This document shows, one piece after another, positions 1-5,187 of a stretch of 5,187 bases of DNA (positions are counted from its first letter, which is position 1; each line of letters opens with the position of its first letter). This DNA is from Planktomarina sp. GTDB taxonomy: Bacteria; Pseudomonadota; Alphaproteobacteria; Rhodobacterales; Rhodobacteraceae. Both the position numbers and the translations under genes were made by a program. The DNA is taken from NCBI GenBank assembly GCA_002698165.1, contig NZVF01000016.1, forward strand, positions 14,575 to 19,761, in the 5' to 3' direction. Under the pieces are notes generated by a model. The model was not told the origin of the DNA. It was given only the letters and a program-made list of their open reading frames with translations, and did not search any database.

Positions 1-416
1 AGTGAACCGATACCCAAAATAAATGCTGCTAATGTGGCAAAGGTATTTGCTGGAAAGCTTCGAGCAATAATGTAATATGACGCCATCAATACTGGAGAGC
101 AGCCCACTCCTATCAAGGCCATAGCTAAACCAATTTGCCATGGAGAGCTGGCCACCGCAAACACCATGGCGCCGCCACCAGCCCCGATTCCGAGTAACGC
201 TGAAGTTGTTCGCCTAGGGCCTAAATTATCAAGCGCCCAACCTACCGGAACCTGCATTATTGCAAATGCTAAAAACCAATATCCAGAAGCTGCTGAGAGC
301 TGGGCAGAAGTTGCGAATAGCTCTGTTTGCAAAGGTGGGGCAAGTACAGCAAGAAATGCTCGATAAAATTGTGACAAGATATACGCTAAAGCTAAAATTA
401 TCAGAGATGATCGCAT
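1..416 (-). CDS. MFS transporter, N-terminal part (runs off left edge)
   Basis: This is the start of a major facilitator superfamily permease of the inner membrane; 138 codons are visible and the frame is open to the window edge, so roughly two thirds of a usual 400-residue protein is missing. A hydrophobic first helix (about residues 4-26) is followed by a periplasmic stretch, a second helix (about 43-60), and then the loop 2-3 signature of the family, G59-x-x-x-D63-x-x-G66-x-R68-R69 (read as GWALDNLGPRR). Helices 3 and 4 follow at about 72-90 and 95-118. The ATG at 416 is preceded by GGAG with 6 nt spacing, which fixes the start. It is transcribed divergently from SDR-A. The substrate cannot be told from this fragment. 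Import of the compound degraded by the neighbouring operon is possible, but only by proximity. Confidence 0.87.
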   Translation of the reverse strand, partial: MRSSLIILALAYILSQFYRAFLAVLAPPLQTELFATSAQLSAASGYWFLAFAIMQVPVGWALDNLGPRRTTSALLGIGAGGGAMVFAVASSPWQIGLAMALIGVGCSPVLMASYYIIARSFPANTFATLAAFILGIGS

Positions 417-539
417 TTTTGTCTCCGTTATTTTACAATGGTTTCTTGCGTTGGGGATGGTAAAGGTCGAAGTAATGCCTTGTGCCTCGGTACTCGGGAC
501 AGTATCTTTGAAACAAGCATAATTAGGGTAATAAAAGCA
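417..539. promoter_or_regulatory. Divergent intergenic region between the MFS gene and SDR-A
   Basis: This 123-bp gap must carry the upstream signals for two divergent genes, unless one of them is expressed from further away. I found no convincing sigma70 pair on either strand. Minus-strand TAAAAT (436-431) lies too close to the MFS ribosome site. Plus-strand CATAAT (518-523) has no good -35 box at 16-18 nt. An imperfect dyad with half-sites TGTGCC (481-486) and GGGACA (496-501), separated by 9 nt, could be an operator. The span also contains a direct repeat of CTCGG at 486-490 and 493-497. The regulatory role rests mainly on gene orientation. Confidence 0.4.
423..426 (-). promoter_or_regulatory. 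Ribosome binding site of the MFS gene
   Basis: GGAG on the minus strand lies 6 nt before the ATG at 416. It settles the start of a gene that is otherwise only a fragment in this window. Confidence 0.7.
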
Positions 540-1295
540 ATGACCTTATCAGGTAAAACGGTTTTGATAACCGGAGCCAGTCGCGGAATTGGTGCGGCAA
601 CTGCCCGGCATTTTGCAACACTTAATGCTAATGTAGTTGTGACAGCTCGCAGCACGGACATGCTGACGGATCTAGCAAATGAAATAGGTCCAAAAGTGAA
701 AGCTATATCGTGTGATGTGTCGGATCTAAAACAAGTCAAAGATGCTGTAAGTGTATCATTAGATACGTTCGGTTCAGTTGATATTTTGATTAATAATGCA
801 GGTATACTTGGCCCTGTTAGAAAACTTGCGGATTTTAATGCACAAGATTGGGGTGAAGTAATCGATACAAACGTGAAAGGTGTGTATCACATGATGGCTT
901 CTGTGCTTCCGTCTATGGTCGCTCAGGGAAGAGGTATAATTATAAATGTCTCCTCTGGAGCTGCCTATGGGGTATTGGAAGGTTGGAGCCATTATTGTGC
1001 ATCAAAAGCTGCTGTTTTGCAGCTAACGCGTTCAGGTCATGAAGAATATGGGGCGCAAGGAATTACTTGTTTAGGTCTTAGCCCTGGGACTGTAGCAACA
1101 GACATGCAGGTTGCGATCAAAGCCTCTGGTATAAATCCAGTAAGTAGATTGAAAGTTACAGATCACATCCCTGCCTCCGACGTTGCACAGGCACTTGAGT
1201 ATCTATGTGGTAAAGCTGGAATAGATTATGCTGGTGAAGATTTTCATCTTAAATTACCTGAGTCACGTAAAGCGGTTGGTTTGGCTGCTCGCTAA
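540..1295 (+). CDS. Short-chain dehydrogenase/reductase SDR-A, classical family, probably NADP(H)-dependent
   Basis: This is a cytosolic classical SDR of 251 residues that oxidises an alcohol or reduces a carbonyl; the substrate is unknown. It shows the Rossmann motif TGASRGIG (11-18), D59 in the CDV adenine pocket, NNAG (85-88), N111, and a catalytic S139-Y152-x-x-x-K156 triad. PG is at 182-183. R15 in the glycine-rich turn and R37 after the second strand are features known to favour NADP(H). The frame is open back to 438, but the ATG at 540 places the Rossmann motif at the normal distance from the N-terminus. A weak AGGG lies 11 nt upstream of this ATG. The C-terminus is unusual: in place of the common GQ-x-x-x-VDGG ending it reads GEDFHLKLPESRKAVGL. 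The gene is convergent with the oxidase gene, so it is a separate transcription unit. A 3-oxoacyl-ACP reductase label would be only generic. Confidence 0.94.
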   Translation: MTLSGKTVLITGASRGIGAATARHFATLNANVVVTARSTDMLTDLANEIGPKVKAISCDVSDLKQVKDAVSVSLDTFGSVDILINNAGILGPVRKLADFNAQDWGEVIDTNVKGVYHMMASVLPSMVAQGRGIIINVSSGAAYGVLEGWSHYCASKAAVLQLTRSGHEEYGAQGITCLGLSPGTVATDMQVAIKASGINPVSRLKVTDHIPASDVAQALEYLCGKAGIDYAGEDFHLKLPESRKAVGLAAR

Positions 1296-1309
1296 AAAAA
1301 TCAAAGCAT
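1296..1309. other. Convergent gap between SDR-A and the FAD oxidase gene
   Basis: Only 14 bp separate the two stop codons. An A7 run (1294-1300) reads as T7 for the leftward operon, and an AT-only palindrome ATTTATAAAT (1308-1317) spans the end of the oxidase gene. There is no GC-rich stem, so I do not call an intrinsic terminator in either direction. Confidence 0.5.
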
Positions 1310-2641
1310 TTATAAATCAGCTCCTGCCTTAAACTCGCCCCACTTCAACAAAGCGTTTGCGCCCAGCCAAGCAATTGGACCAGGTGGCAACCTTTTTGGC
1401 TCAGCTTGGGTCATGATGTTGGAAAGTAAGTCGCTGGAGTGCTCGCTTGCAAGTTCTGCCGCTAGCATTCCATGTAACGTGCCTTTAGCTGTACCCAAAC
1501 CATTTTGGCAGCAGGCTGAAAACAGGCCTGGCGCTATTTCCCCAAAAGCCGCTACACTATTTCTGGACAGACACAATCTTCCCCCCCAACGAAATTCCAT
1601 TGTTACATTTTTTAACATTGGAAAGCGATCTCTAAAACTTGAATCATGTGTGTTGCCAACGCTTTGAATGCGTGCTTCTGAAACCTCCATAGATGGGTCG
1701 AAACTAGCTCGGTTACGAATAATAATGCGATCACCACCAGCCCCAGACACTCGACGCACAGTTGTCCCCAACGGGTCTGCCGGCGTGGCTGCCCAGTTTG
1801 GTTGACCTCCAAGAATTTTAACTTCCTGTTTAGTTAGTGCGCGAGTCATGCTTGCATATGTGAAAACATGCATAAGTTGCTTTTTAAAGAAGCCAAATGA
1901 ATTAGCGTGACCATTTACTGCAAGGATAACTTTAGGGGCTGTAAGAGAGCCACCTGGTGTCTGAACGACCCAATTTTTTACATAATCTAAAGCTATCACT
2001 GGAGAGTTTTCATAAATTTTAACTCCATTTAATGACAAGGCCTCTGCAACTCCTCGTACGAACATTGCAGGTTGTAGTATTGCAGTACCTGGGGTGTAGA
2101 GCCCTGACAGATAGTAGTTTGAACCAGTAATACTGGCCATTTGAGCAGCATCAAGCAACTCGTAGGGTTCATTCATTTGGTAAAGATGCCTAGCATAATC
2201 TTTATTGTGTTTGGATCCTTTGGCTGTTGCCGCCGCGTTAAGCTTGCCACTATTTCTCAAAGCCTCTGATGGCAAATTGAAGTCCTTAGCCATTTGTTTA
2301 GCAAAATTGATGGCTGTTCTGTTGCTTTGAATTTCTTTTAGACTGTTACTAGTTTCACCCAGGTAATCTCCAGATGCTAAATTGTGAGGTAAATCGATCA
2401 TAAAACCGGAGTTGCGTCCCGAAGGGCCCTCTGCAATTTGCTTTGCTTCCAATAAAACAATGTCATCTTTTGGGTGAAGCTGCGTAATTCTACGAGCGGC
2501 TGAAAGTCCAGCAAAGCCTCCGCCAATTATTAACCAATCAGTGGCTTTTGTACCTTCCATGGCGTTTGTAGAGTTTCTATGAGGCAAGATTGCATTCCAA
2601 CCGGCAGGGCCAGGATCAATAGGTAATTTTTTAATCTTCAT
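1310..2641 (-). CDS. FAD-dependent oxidoreductase, DAO family (amine / N-methyl amino acid oxidase-like)
   Basis: This 443-residue flavoenzyme has the DAO fold (sarcosine oxidase, glycine oxidase and gamma-glutamylputrescine oxidase type), which oxidises C-N bonds of amines or amino acids to imines. The FAD-binding motif is G40-x-G42-x-x-G45 with E65 at the end of the second strand for the ribose. GPSGRNSGF (72-80) is a second flavin-contacting segment typical of the family. W352-G353-G354 and the C-terminal CCQNGLGTAKGT stretch (377-388) match the usual WGG...G-x-N/H-G-x-G ending. About 35 residues precede the Rossmann motif (DPGPAGW at 9-15), which I recall in alphaproteobacterial homologues. 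The frame is open to 2728, but the ATG at 2641 overlaps the stop of SDR-B as ATGA and is the likely start by translational coupling. No strong ribosome site is seen. It is the last gene of the operon. The amine substrate is unknown; a role after the methyltransferase is inferred. Confidence 0.92.
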   Translation of the reverse strand: MKIKKLPIDPGPAGWNAILPHRNSTNAMEGTKATDWLIIGGGFAGLSAARRITQLHPKDDIVLLEAKQIAEGPSGRNSGFMIDLPHNLASGDYLGETSNSLKEIQSNRTAINFAKQMAKDFNLPSEALRNSGKLNAAATAKGSKHNKDYARHLYQMNEPYELLDAAQMASITGSNYYLSGLYTPGTAILQPAMFVRGVAEALSLNGVKIYENSPVIALDYVKNWVVQTPGGSLTAPKVILAVNGHANSFGFFKKQLMHVFTYASMTRALTKQEVKILGGQPNWAATPADPLGTTVRRVSGAGGDRIIIRNRASFDPSMEVSEARIQSVGNTHDSSFRDRFPMLKNVTMEFRWGGRLCLSRNSVAAFGEIAPGLFSACCQNGLGTAKGTLHGMLAAELASEHSSDLLSNIMTQAEPKRLPPGPIAWLGANALLKWGEFKAGADL

Positions 2642-3369
2642 GGTAGACTTAACTGGGCCGTACGACCGCCATCTATGGTGTAGACTTGTCCAGTAATGAA
2701 GCTCGCTTCTTCGCTTGCAAGCCAACAAATTAATTTGGCTACTTCTTTTGGGTTCCCTGTACGCCTAAGCGGATGAATTGTTCCAATTTTTTTATGGAAT
2801 AATTTGGGATTTTCCATAGATGCAATGAAATTTTCGTTCAGTGGGGTGTCAATCCAGCCGGGCGCTACCGCATTACATCGCACTCCATCTGGACCATGGT
2901 CGACCGCGACTGCTCTTGTGAGAGCGTGCAGGCCTGCTTTGGAAGCTCCATATGCCGGATGTTGTGGATTGCTCGCGAGCCCTTCGATGCTGCCCACATT
3001 CACAATCGCGCCTTTCACATTACGTAGCAACGGCATGGCAAACTTCATCAGCAAAAATGGAGCGGTCAGGTTTACAGCTATTTGTGTTGACCAATCTTGG
3101 AGACTACTTTGTTCTACACTGCCCTCCATCATAACTCCTGCATTATTTACGAGAATATCAAGTTGACCAGTTTTTTTGATTATGTGGTTGATAATTTTTT
3201 TGGGAGCCTTTGGAGAGTTAAGATCAGCTAAAATTGTTTCAAATTCTATGCTTTCATTCCTTTGTGCAGTAAATACGCGCGCTCCTTCCCTGCTGAGTTG
3301 AATAGCCGTGGCTTTTCCCATCCCAGAACTAGCACCGGTGATGAGAGCAACTTTTCCTGCAAATCTCAT
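2638..3369 (-). CDS. Short-chain dehydrogenase/reductase SDR-B
   Basis: This is a classical SDR of 243 residues, normal for the family. It has TGASSGMG (11-18), D49, NNAG (75-78), N100, and the catalytic set S127, Y140 and K144 in YGASK. PG is at 170-171, and the C-terminal strand GQVYTIDGG (227-235) is canonical. After the second strand it reads AQRN (35-38): Q36 replaces the NAD-favouring Asp and R37 leans toward NADP(H), so cofactor choice is unsure. The frame extends to 3411, but the ATG at 3369 overlaps the TGA of SDR-C as ATGA and puts the Rossmann motif at the right distance. It also overlaps the oxidase start by 4 nt, so it lies in the middle of a coupled operon. It probably acts on a hydroxyl or keto intermediate of the same pathway; the substrate is unknown. 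Confidence 0.94.
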   Translation of the reverse strand: MRFAGKVALITGASSGMGKATAIQLSREGARVFTAQRNESIEFETILADLNSPKAPKKIINHIIKKTGQLDILVNNAGVMMEGSVEQSSLQDWSTQIAVNLTAPFLLMKFAMPLLRNVKGAIVNVGSIEGLASNPQHPAYGASKAGLHALTRAVAVDHGPDGVRCNAVAPGWIDTPLNENFIASMENPKLFHKKIGTIHPLRRTGNPKEVAKLICWLASEEASFITGQVYTIDGGRTAQLSLP

Positions 3370-4097
3370 ATTACTGGTTTCCCGCCATTTACTTCCACTA
3401 AAGCACCGCACATATAACGTGCTGAATTAGAGGCCAAAAATAATATTACATCAGCAATTTCTTCTGGTTCAGCTATGTGACCTAATGGAACAGAGTCGTT
3501 CAGAGTTTTTAATGCAGCGTCTGCGTCCATCCCTCTAATTTCAAAACCTGAGCGTATCATTGGTGTATTCACCTCATTTGGGCAAACTGCATTAACACGA
3601 ATTTTTTGATGTGCGTGATCTCGGCCAAGGCATTGAGTAAGGCTCGCTAGAGCGGCTTTACTGGCAATATAAATTGGATGGTTTGGACCTGGGCGCAGAC
3701 CCCAACAGCTGCTGGTGTTAATAATGGCACCACCTCCTTGCGACGCCATAATTGGTATTGTTGCCCTGCAGAGTTGAAATGGAGCTTTAACGTTAACGCC
3801 AAACGACAGATCAAAGTCGGCGTCACTGGCTGAGGTAATGTCACCACGCGTAATTACTCCGGCATTATTGCATAAAATATCAATTTTTCCAAGTTGGTTG
3901 GCCACTCTTCTAGGAAGAGTATTGCAAAAATCAGCGTTCAATAAGTCTCCATCAAAATGCGCAGTCGCTGTCACTTCTGATGTATCGTAATCGGTGACTG
4001 CAACTTGGCACCCTTTAGCCATTAATTTGCCCGTAATTGATTTTCCGATACCACCCGCGGCGCCGGTTACTAATGCCGTTTTACCTTTAAAATTCAA
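3366..4097 (-). CDS. Short-chain dehydrogenase/reductase SDR-C, TTG start, probably NAD-dependent
   Basis: This classical SDR has 243 residues. The motifs are TGAAGGIG (11-18), D51, NNAG (77-80), N102, catalytic S130, Y143 and K147 in YIASK, and a C-terminal ALVEVNGG (232-239). D36 at the end of the second strand (TDYD) is the classical NAD-selecting acid. The start is TTG, not ATG: it follows the upstream stop by 1 nt and has CAGGAG at 4110-4105 with 7 nt spacing, and the protein from there has the usual N-terminal length. The family's PG after the sixth strand is replaced by P173-N174 in the segment CPNEVNTP. It is only distantly similar to SDR-B, so the pair is not a recent duplication. 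By position and cofactor it probably oxidises an alcohol in the methyltransferase pathway; the substrate is not known. Confidence 0.94.
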   Translation of the reverse strand: MNFKGKTALVTGAAGGIGKSITGKLMAKGCQVAVTDYDTSEVTATAHFDGDLLNADFCNTLPRRVANQLGKIDILCNNAGVITRGDITSASDADFDLSFGVNVKAPFQLCRATIPIMASQGGGAIINTSSCWGLRPGPNHPIYIASKAALASLTQCLGRDHAHQKIRVNAVCPNEVNTPMIRSGFEIRGMDADAALKTLNDSVPLGHIAEPEEIADVILFLASNSARYMCGALVEVNGGKPVI

Positions 4098-4098
4098 T

Positions 4099-5187
4099 CT
4101 AATACTCCTGATTCAAAGCATCAGCGGCTGGAATTTCTGTTTCACGCCTTGCTATATAATCGATCAGTTCATCGTTAATTCCTGAATCTAACTTAGGTTC
4201 TTCATATTCATTTAGCATTTCTTTAGCTCGTTTTAATCCACGTTCATTCGTGTTCAGTGAACCGTCGGCCTGCCATTGCTCGATTGCGTTATTATCGAAC
4301 ATTTCAGGCATGAAGAATGCCCGTTGAAAATTTTTAAGCGTATGGGGGTGGCCTAAGTAGTGGCCGCCTGGGCCTACATCACGAACAGCTACCATTGCCT
4401 CGTCAAAATCATCCCACTGGATACCTTCTAACATACGATAGCCCATTGCACACATTTCAGCGTCTACAACAAATTTGGCCATAGAGCAGTGCATGCCCGC
4501 TTCATTCCAACCTGCACTATGCCAAATATAATTTGCACCAGCCATTAAAACAGCATTTAATGTCATTGCACTTTCATAACCGGCTTGGGCGTCTAATATT
4601 TTTGCACCACCAAGTGTATTTGAAGTGCGCCAAGGGACACCGTAGTAACGTGCCATTTGGCCTATCATAAAATTCATCAAACTGATCTCTGGTGTGCCTG
4701 CCATTGGAGCACCAGATTTCATACTTACTGTTGCCAGATAATGACCATAAATTGCAGGTGTACCCTTTTGAACTACTTGTGTGTAAGCCAAGCAACTTAG
4801 TGCTTCAGCGTTAAGTTGAGCTACGGTTGGCGCAACAGAAGCAGGAGTGTTCGCGCCACCTAGTACGAAGGGGCTACATAAAATTGGTTGGTTGTATTTA
4901 GCGAATGCCCGAAGAGCCCCTAACATTGTTTCATCCCAGACTAATGGGCTGTTTCCGTTGCAATTTCCGGTTATCACAGGATGGTTAAGAAGGTATTCTT
5001 CTCCAAAAAGAATGGCGCACATAGCCATTACATCTTCAGCGTTTTTTGGGCTGGTAGTCATTCCCATAAGAGTTTTGTCACTATATTTCATCGAAGAATA
5101 AGTTATGCGTAAATGTCGTTGACTTATGGGATGATCGTAGGGTTCAACAATGTGGTGTGCTGATGAATGCATGGCTGGCAGCATATG
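4099..5187 (-). CDS. MttB-family (trimethylamine methyltransferase-like) protein without pyrrolysine, C-terminal part
   Basis: The frame is open to the right edge, so the N-terminus is missing; 362 codons are visible of a family whose members run near 480-520 residues. The ATG at 5184 lies mid-domain and is not the start. Family hallmarks, numbered from that ATG, are NGNSPLVWD (76-84), NQP (98-100), the GAPMAGTPE stretch (158-166), DAQAGYES (198-205), HSAGWNEAG (222-230), PGGHYLGHPHT (272-282) and FQRAFF (286-291). Characterised members are cytosolic TIM-barrel enzymes that move a methyl group from a quaternary amine to a corrinoid protein. True trimethylamine enzymes use pyrrolysine at an in-frame TAG. 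Here no internal TAG occurs in the visible part, so a quaternary amine such as a betaine is the likelier substrate. The gene's own stop is TAG. It heads the visible operon, 1 nt before SDR-C. I withhold the mttB symbol because the substrate is probably not trimethylamine. Confidence 0.93.
   Translation of the reverse strand, partial: HMLPAMHSSAHHIVEPYDHPISQRHLRITYSSMKYSDKTLMGMTTSPKNAEDVMAMCAILFGEEYLLNHPVITGNCNGNSPLVWDETMLGALRAFAKYNQPILCSPFVLGGANTPASVAPTVAQLNAEALSCLAYTQVVQKGTPAIYGHYLATVSMKSGAPMAGTPEISLMNFMIGQMARYYGVPWRTSNTLGGAKILDAQAGYESAMTLNAVLMAGANYIWHSAGWNEAGMHCSMAKFVVDAEMCAMGYRMLEGIQWDDFDEAMVAVRDVGPGGHYLGHPHTLKNFQRAFFMPEMFDNNAIEQWQADGSLNTNERGLKRAKEMLNEYEEPKLDSGINDELIDYIARRETEIPAADALNQEY
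4105..4110 (-). promoter_or_regulatory. Ribosome binding site deciding the TTG start of SDR-C
   Basis: CAGGAG on the minus strand sits 7 nt before the TTG at 4097. It lies inside the last codons of the MttB-family gene, so translation of the two genes is probably coupled. No ATG with comparable support is seen nearby. Confidence 0.75.

Noticed and set aside
166..463. Plus-strand open frames at 166-366 and 260-463
   Set aside because: Both lie antisense over the MFS gene, whose frame carries the family signature, and their translations resemble nothing coherent.
529..534. TAATAA as a -10 box for SDR-A with TTGAAA (508-513) as -35
   Set aside because: The spacing is 15 nt and the transcription start would fall at or beyond the ATG at 540.
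428..739. Minus-strand open frame of 103 codons over the start of SDR-A
   Set aside because: It is antisense to a strongly supported SDR and has no recognisable domain. The real minus-strand gene here starts at 416 in another frame with a clear ribosome site.
1294..1317. Possible terminator with a T-tract and the palindrome ATTTATAAAT
   Set aside because: The only stem is AT-only with no room for a loop, and the T7 run on the minus strand is not preceded by a GC-rich hairpin.
1581..1587. C7 homopolymer inside the oxidase gene as a possible slippage or phase-variation tract
   Set aside because: It encodes the conserved W-G-G of the family, the frame is intact on both sides, and seven bases is short for a contingency locus.
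2638..4097. Tandem SDR-B and SDR-C as a recent gene duplication
   Set aside because: Beyond the shared SDR motifs the two proteins differ almost throughout, including the cofactor-selecting residues and C-termini, so they are distant paralogues brought together.

Overview
The window looks like chromosomal DNA from a free-living proteobacterium, most plausibly an aerobic alphaproteobacterium of moderate GC (mid-40s percent on the lines I sampled). The rank is an inference from protein style: an MFS transporter of a type common in alphaproteobacteria, a pyrrolysine-free MttB-family protein, and a DAO-fold oxidase opening with a 'DPGPAGW' N-terminus that I recall from that group. I saw no RNA genes, mobile elements, CRISPR arrays or long repeats. 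Gene density is very high.

Layout. On the minus strand at the left edge lies the first 138 residues of an MFS transporter, running off the window. A 123-bp divergent intergenic region separates it from a plus-strand short-chain dehydrogenase/reductase (SDR-A). SDR-A converges, with a 14-bp gap, on a tight minus-strand operon that enters from the right edge. Transcribed right to left, the operon is: the C-terminal 362 codons of an MttB-family (trimethylamine methyltransferase-like) protein; a TTG-initiated SDR (SDR-C) 1 nt downstream; a second SDR (SDR-B) overlapping it by ATGA; and an FAD-dependent DAO-family amine/amino-acid oxidase overlapping by another ATGA.

How they may work together. 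MttB-family proteins without pyrrolysine are known, in the characterised cases, to demethylate quaternary amines such as glycine betaine, proline betaine and carnitine, passing the methyl group to a corrinoid protein. A DAO-fold flavoenzyme can oxidise the resulting tertiary or secondary amine, and two SDRs can oxidise or reduce hydroxyl/carbonyl groups. The four coupled genes therefore look like a catabolic module for an N-methylated, probably hydroxylated or carbonyl-bearing small molecule. The substrate is unknown and the pathway is inference. No corrinoid protein or corrinoid:folate methyltransferase gene lies in the window. The divergent MFS transporter and SDR-A may be accessory, but nothing in the sequence proves it.
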